Assembly (NCBI RefSeq): GCF_009688965.1
Contig: NZ_AP021875.1
Span: forward strand, 3,844,001 to 3,908,000
DNA from: Desulfosarcina widdelii
Lineage (GTDB): Bacteria > Desulfobacterota > Desulfobacteria > Desulfobacterales > Desulfosarcinaceae
Reading direction: 5' to 3'
DNA length: 64,000 bases
Shown: positions 28,330-37,345 of the stretch, piece after piece
How the letters are laid out: every line of letters begins with the position of its first letter
Position numbering within the stretch: the first letter of the stretch is position 1
Position numbers and translations under genes: made by a program
Notes under the pieces: generated by a model
Databases searched by the model: none
Seen by the model: only the letters and a program-made list of their open reading frames with translations
What the model was told of the DNA's origin: nothing

Positions 28330-28662
28330 TTATTTGACGGTGAAATTGTTGTTGAACTGACGATCTAAATATTGATGTACCTTGTATTTTTTTGCTTCAA
28401 GCTGTGACGCCATCATGCCATCAATCAATTGATTACGATATTTTTTTAGAAAAAGAGTTTTGTAGGTTTCACGGCTTCCTCTTGACCAATATGCTGGCGA
28501 ACGGGCGGAAAATAATTTACTTTTTTTTTGACAAACGGCGATTTCATTAGAGAGTGCTGTCTCATATTTCGCCCTTAGCATGGTGGCATTATCAATCGCC
28601 CAAATTGGAATGGCGATTAGGACTATGGTCAGTGTTATCATTACCGCAATTGCTTTTCTCAT
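28330..28662 (-). CDS. Small secreted hypothetical protein
   Basis: A 110-residue protein with a clear Sec signal peptide (hydrophobic residues 5-22, likely cleaved after IWA). The mature 86 residues are basic and helical with no cysteine pair or motif I recognise. A ribosome site (aggag, in gagaaggaaatg) supports the start. It is alone on its transcript between a receiver gene and a sigma-54 regulator. Confidence 0.6.
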   Translation of the reverse strand: MRKAIAVMITLTIVLIAIPIWAIDNATMLRAKYETALSNEIAVCQKKSKLFSARSPAYWSRGSRETYKTLFLKKYRNQLIDGMMASQLEAKKYKVHQYLDRQFNNNFTVK

Positions 28663-29045
28663 TTCCTTCTCCTATTATTATTCTATTGGGTCGAATTTGT
28701 GATCGACTGGCCAAATTTTTCAAATATCTATCTATTATCGATTCGCTGCATTCCATAAGCGACTATCTGTTAACTTCTACATATAGCAACAGCTATGCCA
28801 TTAAAATAGAAATGGTTATTATGTCTAAATACAGATAGATATAGTATGCATGGGCCTAATTTTCGAATAAGCACATATGTCATAACGAGATAACACTCTG
28901 ATATATAATGAATTTCCGAAGATATTGGGAGAATTGGTAACAGGTATGATGGGGCATGAATGCCTATGTGTTCAATAAAGACTGCTAAAATATATAATGT
29001 TTTAAGAATGATAAGGGGGTGGGGCAGGAATGGTACATGATGGGG
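28663..29045. other. Intergenic region without a recognised gene
   Basis: About 380 AT-rich bases between two minus-strand genes. I see no supportable gene and no clear terminator after the regulator downstream. Confidence 0.35.
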
Positions 29046-30848
29046 CTAATTGATTCCGTGCTTTTTCATCTTTCTGAGAAGGGTTTTGCGATCAATCTTC
29101 AGCATAGTTGCTGTTTCACCGCGTTGCCATCGGTTTTGGTCAAGGGCCTCTATAATGATGGACTTTTCAAGAGATTCCATTTCTTCCTGCAAGCTCCCAT
29201 TAGTCCTTTGAAATGTTGCGGAAGAGAGGTTTGTAGGCTTGCCAGAAGAGGATGTTGAAGGATTAAAAAAACTGAAATTGCCAGTGGCTGCATAGCGTTG
29301 AATCGTGTTTTGAAGCTCTCTTACATTGCCTGGCCAATCATATTTTTTCATGTCATCTCGAATGGTTGCAGGAATGGTTAAGGGGTTGTTTACGTTACCA
29401 AACTTTTCTATAAAATGGTCGATCAATAAGGGGATGTCCTGTGGCCTTTCTTTCAAGGGTGGAACATGAATAGGAAAAACATTAATACGAAAATAGAAAT
29501 CTTCGCGCATTAAACCCTGATTCAGCTGCTCTTGAAGATCAACATTGGTAGCGGCGATTACTCGGACATCGGATTTTTTTGTTTCCCTACCTCCCACGGG
29601 AGTATATCCATATCCATCGATGACACGAAGAAGCTTAACCTGCATAGTCGTGCTCAAGGTTTCGAGTTCATCCAAGAAAAGGCTCCCGCCGTTGGCCACC
29701 TCAAGGAAGCCTCCTGTATCGCTGGCCGCACCAGTAAAAGCACCTTTTTTATAACCGAAAAACTCGCTCTCAAGCAGGTTGTCGGGAATCGCGCCACAAT
29801 TTACCGGCACAAAGGCCTTGTCTTTGCGATCGCTTAGCTGGTGGATAGCGCGGGCGACCAATTCTTTCCCGGTGCCTGACTTCCCCGTGATTACAACGCT
29901 GGCATCGGTTCTGGCAGCACGGATAATCTGCTCGTAGACGACCTGCATGATAGGGCTAATGCCGATGATAGATCCAAGTTTATACCGATCTTTGATTGAA
30001 GATTTCAGAGATTCATTCTCTCTGACCAATTCAATTTCGGCTAATTTGTGTTCGGTAATGTCCGTAATAAATCCTTCAAATGACAAAACCTTGCCTTTTT
30101 CATCGTAGTGGCCGATGCCTTGTTCCCAAACCCACTTCTCTTCACCCGCTAATGTCCGAATTCTGTATGTCATCCCAAAAGGTTTTTTTGCTCTAAGTGA
30201 ACGTTTGATTTCATTCAAGACCATCCGCCAATCCTCAGGATGAACTAACCGTTTAAGAAGTCGTTCAAGAGGACCGACAAAGGTAGAAGATTCATATCCA
30301 GTCAGTTCTTTGCATCTAGGACTGACAAACTCAACCTGCCAGTCGTTAGGATGTCTGCAATGGTAGACAATGCCGGGGAAATTATCCAATATGGTCTTCA
30401 TCAATCGCTCACTCTCCCTCAAAGCCAGATCAGCTTCTTTTTTATCAGTAATATCGATAAGAGACAGAATGCTTTTTTCGGTACCAGGAACTATATCTAC
30501 CGTCGCAGAGATTGTACGTTTGTCTCCGCTAACAGTTATCAATTGGAATTCGTATTCTGATGGGGCCTTACCCCCCTCTTTGCGCCTTTGTCTATGGTAC
30601 CGCTTAAGCCGGTCGCAATCTTCAGTGACTACGAAATCAAGAAAACTCATAGACGATCGGGCTAAGTCATTACCAATCTCGGATAATTGGTTGAACTCGC
30701 TATTTGATGAAAAAAGGGTCATATCTTTGTTCAATACAACAATGGCGGTTCCAGTATGTTCAAAAAGGGTCCGATACCAATCTTCCGCCATAGAAGAACC
30801 GATTTGCCTGATTATGCAATCAGTTTTATTTTTCTTTTTCTCATTCAT
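29046..30848 (-). CDS. PAS-PAS sigma-54 interaction regulator
   Basis: A 600-residue enhancer-binding activator. Two PAS domains occupy roughly residues 20-145 and 155-270 (the second with the VWEQGIGHYDEKG and FEGFITDITE C-cap typical of PAC motifs). The AAA+ domain (about 300-530) has Walker A GKSGTGKELVARAIH, the sigma-54 contact loop GAFTGA, and R-finger region. A Fis-type helix-turn-helix ends the protein (MLKIDRKTLLRKMKKHG). There is no receiver domain, so the signal must reach the PAS domains directly, as a ligand, redox state or heme. It is followed by nothing on its strand. It may control the neighbouring acyl-CoA genes. Confidence 0.93.
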   Translation of the reverse strand: MNEKKKNKTDCIIRQIGSSMAEDWYRTLFEHTGTAIVVLNKDMTLFSSNSEFNQLSEIGNDLARSSMSFLDFVVTEDCDRLKRYHRQRRKEGGKAPSEYEFQLITVSGDKRTISATVDIVPGTEKSILSLIDITDKKEADLALRESERLMKTILDNFPGIVYHCRHPNDWQVEFVSPRCKELTGYESSTFVGPLERLLKRLVHPEDWRMVLNEIKRSLRAKKPFGMTYRIRTLAGEEKWVWEQGIGHYDEKGKVLSFEGFITDITEHKLAEIELVRENESLKSSIKDRYKLGSIIGISPIMQVVYEQIIRAARTDASVVITGKSGTGKELVARAIHQLSDRKDKAFVPVNCGAIPDNLLESEFFGYKKGAFTGAASDTGGFLEVANGGSLFLDELETLSTTMQVKLLRVIDGYGYTPVGGRETKKSDVRVIAATNVDLQEQLNQGLMREDFYFRINVFPIHVPPLKERPQDIPLLIDHFIEKFGNVNNPLTIPATIRDDMKKYDWPGNVRELQNTIQRYAATGNFSFFNPSTSSSGKPTNLSSATFQRTNGSLQEEMESLEKSIIIEALDQNRWQRGETATMLKIDRKTLLRKMKKHGIN

Positions 30849-30899
30849 GGCTTCATAAGTTAGGGATTACGCGGAATTATTTTAATGATTTGATCTATC

Positions 30900-31172
30900 T
30901 TACCGGATTTTCAAAAGAATATCAATTGGGCATTTTATAATTACCATACAGACTTGTGGCCTGATACCACAATTGATGAATATTTTCTTCAGTGATAGGG
31001 TTTTATATTTTAAGATTTGTGCTTTGGTTTTCCAAGTTGATCTCCATTTTTTGAACGTTTGAAACTGCATCATTTTTATCATTGTGCCTAAGACAGCAAA
31101 CAACCAATGTTTATTGTCGTAGTCACCCACCCAGCAACGATTTAGGTCAAACTCAATGATATTTTTCAACAC
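30900..31172 (-). other. Open frame, possible transposase remnant
   Basis: A 90-residue frame rich in Lys and Ile. A segment near the start (NRCWVGDYDNKHWLFAVLG) faintly recalls the C-terminal part of IS4/IS1380-type transposases, but the match is weak and no flanking catalytic part is seen. It lies in the decayed patch upstream of a truncated transposase. I report it only as a candidate remnant. Confidence 0.2.
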
Positions 31173-31506
31173 ACCCGAGTCGTCCGGGAAAAGAACCCGT
31201 CAATGGTTTTCGCTTTGTTGAGTTTCAGTCTGGTCGGCATCATCGCGCGATACCGCTTTATTATCGTGGCCGTGTTATGCTGATTTCTGGCATCATGATT
31301 AATGTTATTACACACGAGATTGATAAATTTGAATGGCCCCAAAGAACGGATTCTTTTGGTTGAAAGTTGGTTGCTGCAGGTTAAACGGCCTACATAACTG
31401 TGTATATAAATCCTCTTCCTCGTTTACATCAGCCCAGAAATTTGGGATGATTGTAAAAATAATTAGTGCTCATCCACAGGAATAACTACCTGTAATAAAT
31501 AAGAAA

Positions 31507-31612
31507 CGCGCATTTTGTAGTGGTTTTTCTCTTCTCTTTGTAGTATATTGAAAGTCGCCAAACAACCAATATCACTACAAAAGAAAGAAAGGAGCCGATC
31601 ACAAAATGCGCG
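31507..31612 (+). repeat. Long imperfect palindrome over a transposase start codon
   Basis: Perfect 12-bp arms (31507-31518 and 31601-31612) enclose a second, imperfect pair (ttgtagtatattg near 31538 and caatatcactacaa near 31567). The right arm contains the start codon at 31606, and the ribosome site (aaagga, 31588-31593) is in the inner region. Transcribed RNA would fold so that the start is hidden. Confidence 0.7.
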
Positions 31613-32604
31613 AAAAATGGCAAAAACAGATGCCCCTGATGCCTCAGATCAAAGACCACGCCCAAGCAAAAGAACTTACAGCTATCAGTGGTATCATCGA
31701 TGCTCACCCTATCATCTGTGATCGCGTTCTTCAAGATTTGAACAAGGGCAAGCTGGTGGCCTATCGAACTGGGGCTGACGGCATGAGCGCCGACCAGGTG
31801 CTGCGTTGTGCTATCGTCAAAATCCTTTTCGGTTTTACGTATGATGAACTGGCATTTCATATTGTCGATTCGCAGGCATTGAGTTGGTTCTGCCGGATCG
31901 GTATCGCCGACAAGGGATACAAAAAATCCGCCCTGAACAAAAATATCAAAGGCATATCGGATGCCACCTGGGAACTGATCAATGCGGATCTTTTGGGATA
32001 TGCGAAGCAAAAGGGCATTGAAAAGGGCCGACAGGTCCGGGTCGATTGCACGTGCGTTGAAACCCACATCCATCATCCCACCGACTCCAACCTGCTGTGG
32101 GATGGTGTTCGCGTGTTGACGAGGCTGCTGAAGCGCCTCCGGGATGAATCGGGGATCACAGTTCCTGGCTTCCATAACCATACCCGTGTTGCCAAACGAC
32201 GGATGCTGGCGGTGATGAATGCCAAACGGAAAAACAAGCGTAAGGTTGCCTATGTGGACCTGCTCAAAACCAGTCGCAAAGTGGTTGGGTACGCTCATAA
32301 GGCAGTCGCTACGATCAATGCCGGTGCGACCTGCGACCCGCTGGTCATGACGATTGGCTTCCAGATCGAACATTTTGTCGATCTGACCCGCAGGGTGATC
32401 CACCAGACCGAACGCCGGGTTCTTCATGGAGAAACGGTCGATGCCAAAGACAAAGTAGTATCGTTGTTCGAGCCACATACCGATATCATCGTCAAGGATA
32501 CAGTATCCGGATTTCTGGACAACATCCCGTTTACCGTCAGTATGATACCGATTGTTGAGCATATGCTTCAAGCCACTCCGATACCAAATAATACCCTCTG
32601 GTGA
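31606..32604 (+). pseudogene. ISNCY (IS1202-group) transposase, truncated
   Basis: The first 300 residues match the IS1202 group of ISNCY transposases: an N-terminal DNA-binding region (GADGMSADQVLRCAIVKIL), the typical DCTCVETHIHHPTDSNLL with the first catalytic Asp, then WDGVRVLTR. After SLFEPHTDIIVKD (near residue 297) the family sequence stops and unrelated residues lead to an early stop. Homologues run on for another 100-150 residues with the remaining catalytic residues, so this copy should be inactive. A palindromic leader covers the start codon. The surroundings (30.9-33.2 kb) look decayed. Confidence 0.88.
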
Positions 32605-32629
32605 GCGTTATCTTTGGGTGCTTGTCTAG

Positions 32630-32890
32630 ATGGAAATTATTACCTATGCAAGTGCATCGGACAATATCGTAACGGTCAGTATTTCCAAAAAATATGGCGA
32701 GAAATTTACCTTCTTGGATTTTATGAAAACAGGCACGACGGTTACTGTGATCGATCTTTCGATATCCTCGATTTATCTGATTGTAAGCCTACCTCACAAT
32801 ATTGTAAATCTTGAATTAATAGACCGCCTGATCATCGAAGACGGAGAGATCAATATCAAGGATATTTCTAATTATCGAATAAATGTCTAA
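32630..32890 (+). CDS. Small open frame, uncertain
   Basis: An 86-residue frame with a strand-rich composition (TVSISKKYGEKFTF, IYLIVSLP) and no motif I recognise. There is no convincing ribosome site. It directly follows the truncated transposase, so it could be a fragment of another gene cut by rearrangement, or chance. Reported at low confidence. Confidence 0.25.
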   Translation: MEIITYASASDNIVTVSISKKYGEKFTFLDFMKTGTTVTVIDLSISSIYLIVSLPHNIVNLELIDRLIIEDGEINIKDISNYRINV

Positions 32891-33270
32891 CTGGTGAATT
32901 CGTGCAAGCCAATAACAAGCTCAACGTGATAATCCATCCCCCCACTTTCCTACCGAACTGGAAATTTCATGTGAAGCAGGAAATTAATACCATATCTAAA
33001 AAAAAGACTGGCCTTCCCGTTCCTATACAAAGAACAAGCCCAATGATGGATTTGCGTGCTCTATCCAAGAGATTGCAGTGACTTGGGCCGGTGCCAACTT
33101 AACTGACACAATGTAGGATCAGTTTTAGTTCCGTCAACGTCTTTTTGGGCTCAAATGACAAAACTACCGTGATAGGTGCAGACGTCTGACCTCACTATGT
33201 CCTTATACGTTTGAAGGTAACAGGATTAGTCTTGATTTTTTAGGGGAGAAGAGGTAAATTATTCAAAATT
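32891..33270. other. Decayed intergenic region before the fluoride riboswitch
   Basis: These 380 bases hold no supportable gene. The part just before 33270 (AT-rich, with ttgatttt and gtaaatta) is a likely promoter for the riboswitch-controlled operon, but no box is clear. Confidence 0.3.
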
Positions 33271-33322
33271 CTGGGGATGGAGTCCCCCAACAACTGCCCG
33301 GGCCGGGCTGATGACTCCTACC
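33271..33322 (+). ncRNA. Fluoride riboswitch (crcB motif)
   Basis: The core elements of the crcB RNA motif are present in order: GGGGATGG, AGTCCCCC pairing back to the first stem, CAACTGCCCGGG, and the signature CTGATGACTCCTACC that closes the pseudoknot. It binds fluoride (with Mg2+) and turns on downstream genes. A hairpin with a T run follows at 33365 and a fluoride exporter gene at 33439, the expected layout for transcription-termination control. Confidence 0.93.
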
Positions 33323-33364
33323 GCACAGGCGATGTGGCGGTGGGGGCTATATGGTTCCAAGAGT

Positions 33365-33389
33365 AACCCGCTGCAAAGCGGGTTTTTTT
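33365..33389 (+). terminator. Expression-platform terminator of the fluoride riboswitch
   Basis: The stem AACCCGC/GCGGGTT with loop TGCAAA is followed by TTTTT. It lies between the fluoride-sensing core and the crcB start and should be disrupted when fluoride is bound. A second hairpin (ccgcacaggcgatgtggcgg, 33321-33340) between core and terminator may be the switching helix. Confidence 0.85.
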
Positions 33390-33438
33390 ATGCCTACGCC
33401 ATGGCCCGGATGTTTTAATTAAAAGGAGGACTTCATCC

Positions 33439-33816
33439 ATGATGCAGAAACTATCTTGGTTGGCACTGGCCGGCGCAAAGGGAACGCTTGCTCGCTATGG
33501 ATTGACAGGGCTTGTTCACAAAATCAACGGGATGTCTTTTCCCTGGGGGACTGTGGTCGTAAACATAGCGGGCTGTTTATTGGCTGGACTGTTTTGGTCC
33601 TTGTTCGAAAACCGGTGGGCTGTCTCCAGCGAGACCCGAACGATTGTTATAGCCGGTTTCATGGGAGCCTTTACCACCTTCTCGGCCATGGTGCTTGAGA
33701 CAAGTGAACTATTCCGGTTGACAGAATGGTTACATGCGGTCGCGAACTTGACCATACAGAACGGGCTCGGTTTGTTCGCTTTGTACATCGGCCTGACAGT
33801 CGGACGGCTGAGTTGA
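33439..33816 (+). CDS. crcB: Fluoride exporter CrcB/Fluc
   Basis: A 125-residue inner-membrane protein with four hydrophobic segments that forms a dual-topology dimeric fluoride channel and keeps cytoplasmic fluoride low. Signature elements seen: GAKGTLARYGL near the start, GTVVVNIAGCLLAG in the second helix region, and GFMGAFTTFSAM with the Phe and Thr residues that line the pore. The start has a ribosome site (aaaggagg, 9 bases upstream). It is expressed under the fluoride riboswitch and followed within 11 bases by a DUF190 gene, a common partner. Confidence 0.95.
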   Translation: MMQKLSWLALAGAKGTLARYGLTGLVHKINGMSFPWGTVVVNIAGCLLAGLFWSLFENRWAVSSETRTIVIAGFMGAFTTFSAMVLETSELFRLTEWLHAVANLTIQNGLGLFALYIGLTVGRLS

Positions 33817-33827
33817 AGGAGGGTATA

Positions 33828-34172
33828 ATGACGAAACTTCCATCAGAAGCATTTTTATTGCGGATCTTCATCGGAGAAAGCGACAAAATCGATGGTAGAC
33901 CTCTTTGTGAAGTGATCGTGGAAGAAGCCCGGAAGCAAGGCATGGCGGGAGCCACGGCATTGAGAGGATTTTTGGGATTCGGAGCTAACAGCCGGATCCA
34001 TACATCAAAGGTTTTACGACTTTCTGATGACCTTCCAGTGGTTGTGGAAATTGTCGATGAAGAAGGGACGATCAATGCCTTTCTTCCAGAATTAGACAAG
34101 TTGATAGGTGAAGGGTTGATAACGATAGAAAAGGTACGAGTTATAGCCTACCGGCACAATCCCAATATTTGA
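33828..34172 (+). CDS. DUF190 family protein, CrcB partner
   Basis: A 114-residue cytoplasmic protein of the DUF190 family, a small PII-like ferredoxin-fold protein often encoded beside CrcB. The typical LLRIFIGESDKIDGRPL start and GATALRGFLGFG segment are present, and the C-terminal strand VRVIAY is complete. The ATG has a ribosome site (gaaggaggg). Its function is not established; association with fluoride export suggests regulation or gating of CrcB. Confidence 0.92.
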   Translation: MTKLPSEAFLLRIFIGESDKIDGRPLCEVIVEEARKQGMAGATALRGFLGFGANSRIHTSKVLRLSDDLPVVVEIVDEEGTINAFLPELDKLIGEGLITIEKVRVIAYRHNPNI

Positions 34173-34316
34173 TGCTCTGACTTGGTAGGAGGTAAGAGCT
34201 TGTACCATCCCAGGTATCCAAGCGTTAAAACTATTGTGCAGCCAACGAGCGCCGAATCCATCCTGTCAAGAGCCACAGTCCAAGATGGCAGCCTACCAGA
34301 ATCCAACAAGCATTCA

Positions 34317-34955
34317 TCATGAATTTATTCTTCTCATAGCTTTATCGTATAGATTGAAAATCAAAATAAAAATGGCTGCAGTTCCGCAAATGAATAGAAA
34401 GGACAAGGTAAGTTTGTTTCCGGTGGTAAATATCTTAAAAAAGCCGGACCAAGATTCCGGGGCGTTGGCCTTGACTTCAAATAATGTGTCGAGGGACTGT
34501 CTCGACTTCTCATACAAGGCTCTGGATGTTTGTACAAAAGCCTCAGCAACCTGCGGAACAGAGCCTTTAACGGCCAGCTCCGGTATGGCGTTGATATTTA
34601 TGGTATAAGCCGTCCAGTCCTCTTTAAAACAGGCATATGCTGTTTTTTCTTCGTCTGTGACCAATATTTTTTTCAGTTCTGCCATGTTTCGTTCTAATTG
34701 TACTGCCTCAGAAGTCATCCTGTCTTTGTATTCATCCCACTGCGTTTTTTCAAATGATAGGAGCGATTCCAATTCCGCCAACCGGTAGGCCAGTGTATCG
34801 ACACGAATCTGATGTAGTAATTTTTTGCCGGACATTTGATCGAAACTAGTTGAGCGAACAGTTCCGAACATCATCATGATAAACGCGGCCAACACTAAAA
34901 TGCATAAAGCCATCTTAATTCCGTCTGGACTGATTTTCCGATTGCTTTTATTCAT
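34317..34955 (-). CDS. Four-helix-bundle chemoreceptor-like sensor lacking a signalling domain
   Basis: A 212-residue membrane protein. A first membrane helix (residues 14-34) is followed by about 130 periplasmic residues that form the 4HB-MCP type helical bundle, and a second membrane helix (180-200) with a short basic tail. The HAMP and methyl-accepting parts that should follow are absent, since the gene stops about 12 residues after the second helix. It may be a shortened relic or a stand-alone receptor that works with another protein. The flanking genes on either side are unrelated. Confidence 0.7.
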   Translation of the reverse strand: MNKSNRKISPDGIKMALCILVLAAFIMMMFGTVRSTSFDQMSGKKLLHQIRVDTLAYRLAELESLLSFEKTQWDEYKDRMTSEAVQLERNMAELKKILVTDEEKTAYACFKEDWTAYTININAIPELAVKGSVPQVAEAFVQTSRALYEKSRQSLDTLFEVKANAPESWSGFFKIFTTGNKLTLSFLFICGTAAIFILIFNLYDKAMRRINS

Positions 34956-35304
34956 GAGGATTGTTCTTTCATCTATACGTCAAAGCAGCCGGGGTCCTTC
35001 ACAATCCGGTGCCGGGTTGGCCATTCCCAAAGTCGAATCGACAGTTCGACATTGGAAACCAGTGTTTGTCAATCGTTGACCGGAAACGCCATTCTTTCAT
35101 CTCAAGAAAGTCAACGATTGTCTCCCCCTCGGTCTCGAACTAAATTAATAGAACCTGTTTTCCTTTTTAAATCACAGGCCGTCTCCATAGGGTGATAGCC
35201 TGTAGTTTCTGCGCAAGGTCACGGTGGTCATTTCCTTTCCTGGGTAAATTCTATGCTTACATTTGATTTGAAATGACCATATTCATTCTTTATCGTTTAG
35301 GAGT
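34956..35304. other. Intergenic region with an inverted repeat
   Basis: About 350 bases between the chemoreceptor-like gene and the potassium operon. An 11-bp perfect inverted repeat (caatcgttgac at 35070-35080 and gtcaacgattg at 35110-35120) encloses an inner ctttc/gaaag pair. No T run follows on either strand, so it may be a regulator site or structured leader rather than a terminator. Confidence 0.45.
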
Positions 35305-35961
35305 CTATAATAACGCCTTGATCCGCTTGATATCCTCAGTCTTTCCCAGCATAATCAAGATATCACTATCTTTAATTACGAAGCTTGCCGACGGGACCAA
35401 AATGAAATTTTCGGGTACGAGTTCCTTAATAGCGATGATGTGAACATTATATTTGGCTCTCAGATTTAGATCTTTCAGGTTTTTTCCGATAAATTCTCTG
35501 GGCGGGCCGACTTGAACCAAATCGAACTCTTCTGCCAGCGGAATAAAGTCCAGTACGTTTGGGCGGGATAAACCCCGTGATATTCGCACCGCCATATCAC
35601 GCTCAGGATGAATAATCTGTGTCGCACCCACCCGCTTAAGAATTTTTGCATGGTCATCATCCAGGGCCTTGGCCAGGATTTTCTTGACACCGGCCTCCTG
35701 AAGATAGAGGCAAATCAGGATACTGATGCTGATTTTTGTCCCCGTAGACACGATTACGCCATCAACATTTTCCAGACCGAGTGCCTTCACAGCTTCTTTG
35801 TCTGTGGCATCAAGAACGATCGCTTCCGTACAGTAGGCGTCAATAGCCTGGACTCTTCCTTTATCAGCGTCGACCGCCAACACTTCATTACCATCTTCAT
35901 ACAATGCTTTGGCTGCATGAAATCCGAAATTACCCAACCCGATCACAGCAAATCGTTTCAT
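35305..35961 (-). CDS. ktrA: Ktr-type potassium uptake regulator (RCK: TrkA-N + TrkA-C)
   Basis: A 218-residue cytoplasmic gating ring subunit. The first 135 residues are an RCK Rossmann domain (VIGLGNFGFHAAKAL with the acidic end of strand 2 at AVDADKG) that binds ATP/ADP or NAD. The last 75 residues are a TrkA-C domain. Such proteins form an octameric ring under the KtrB/TrkH pore and open it on nucleotide binding. The gene follows the KtrB-like gene by 13 bases in the same direction. The residue pattern fits KtrA; naming is by family. Confidence 0.92.
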   Translation of the reverse strand: MKRFAVIGLGNFGFHAAKALYEDGNEVLAVDADKGRVQAIDAYCTEAIVLDATDKEAVKALGLENVDGVIVSTGTKISISILICLYLQEAGVKKILAKALDDDHAKILKRVGATQIIHPERDMAVRISRGLSRPNVLDFIPLAEEFDLVQVGPPREFIGKNLKDLNLRAKYNVHIIAIKELVPENFILVPSASFVIKDSDILIMLGKTEDIKRIKALL

Positions 35962-35974
35962 GATTATGATCCTT

Positions 35975-37345
35975 TTATCCGATCATCAAATTTTCTTCGG
36001 AGTGTTCCACTCCATTGGTAGCTTGGGTGCCTACAACCATGTATGAGAAGGTGAGCACCCCTACCCTACCAATGATCATCATAACGATGATCCAGAATTT
36101 GCTCCACATGTTCAATTGCGAGGTGGCACCCATGGAAAGGCCCACCGTTCCAAACGCGGATACCGTTTCAAAGAGATATTCAATGAACGTTCTTTGCGTG
36201 TCTTCCAATCGATGGCCGTCGATGGCATTTCCAACCAGAATCAGGAAAAGGACAATGCAGATGATTGCAATGGAAATAAGAACCAGGGATACACTGCGGA
36301 CAACCGTTTCGCCGGGGACACTTTTCTTGAATAAATTGACCCTACGTCGCTGCCTTAAACGGCTTATTGTAAAAGCTGCCAGCAAGGCCAAGGTTGTGGT
36401 TTTCACACCGCCACCGCAGGACCCTGGTGATGCGCCGAAAAACATAAGAAAGATCATCATTGCCAGGGTGGCGTTTTTCAATGAGGCAATATCGATTGTA
36501 TTGAAACCTGCGGTTCGACACGTAATAGATTGGAATAAGGGCGTCAGGATGCGATGCGAGATTGGTTGGCTTTCGCTTATTGGAAGTTGCTCCAAGACCG
36601 CGAACATGAATGCACCCAAGAAGATCAGGGTCAATGTTGTCCATAGAACTGTCTTTGTCTGAATCGACAAGCGGCAGCGTTGACGTTTCCGGAATTTGAT
36701 CCAGCTCTGTAGATCGTAAAGCACCGGGAACCCGATACCACCAACCACAATTAACACGCACAGCGTCAAATTTAGCCAAAGATCGTTGCTGTATCGCACC
36801 ATGCTGTCTGAAAATAAGGAGAAACCGGCGTTACAAAACGCTGAAATCGAATGAAACACCCCTGTATAGACGGCGCGACCCAAATGAAATTCCTTGTTCC
36901 AGTGGATTGTCAGTAGGACCGCCCCTATCAGTTCAGCACCGATAGTATACAAGACAATGCTTTTTACGAGGCCAAAGATGTCCTCGCGCGGGGTATGAGT
37001 GAACAAATCCTGCATGACCATTCGATGCCGAAAAGAGATATTACGACCGATCCATCTAAATAGCGCCACCGAAATCGTCATCACTCCCAGCCCACCTACC
37101 TGAATGAGAACCAGGATGACGATCTGTCCAAGATAAGTGAAATAGGTGCCGGTATCCACGACCACGAGGCCGGTGACGCAAACCGCTGACGTAGCAGTAA
37201 AGAGTGCATCCATCCAAGAAATGTAACCGGCATTGCTGGAAAACGGGAGCTTGAGAAACAGTGTTCCGATACCGATGGCCAATAGAAAACTGGCCAGTAC
37301 AAGTGTCGCCGGATGTGCCCTGAGAATGCGAGTCCGAAGCATCAT
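35975..37345 (-). CDS. ktrB: KtrB/TrkH-type potassium transporter
   Basis: A 456-residue inner-membrane protein with four M1-P-M2 repeats. Selectivity-filter loops are visible as TSAVCVTGL, SISAFCNAGFS, TCRTAGFNTID and AFGTVGLSMGAT. The Cys- and Ala-containing filter pattern with a full-length C-terminus fits KtrB, which passes potassium (often with sodium). It overlaps the preceding gene by 4 bases and is followed by the ktrA-like gene, giving a complete Ktr system at the end of the operon. Confidence 0.94.
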   Translation of the reverse strand: MMLRTRILRAHPATLVLASFLLAIGIGTLFLKLPFSSNAGYISWMDALFTATSAVCVTGLVVVDTGTYFTYLGQIVILVLIQVGGLGVMTISVALFRWIGRNISFRHRMVMQDLFTHTPREDIFGLVKSIVLYTIGAELIGAVLLTIHWNKEFHLGRAVYTGVFHSISAFCNAGFSLFSDSMVRYSNDLWLNLTLCVLIVVGGIGFPVLYDLQSWIKFRKRQRCRLSIQTKTVLWTTLTLIFLGAFMFAVLEQLPISESQPISHRILTPLFQSITCRTAGFNTIDIASLKNATLAMMIFLMFFGASPGSCGGGVKTTTLALLAAFTISRLRQRRRVNLFKKSVPGETVVRSVSLVLISIAIICIVLFLILVGNAIDGHRLEDTQRTFIEYLFETVSAFGTVGLSMGATSQLNMWSKFWIIVMMIIGRVGVLTFSYMVVGTQATNGVEHSEENLMIG

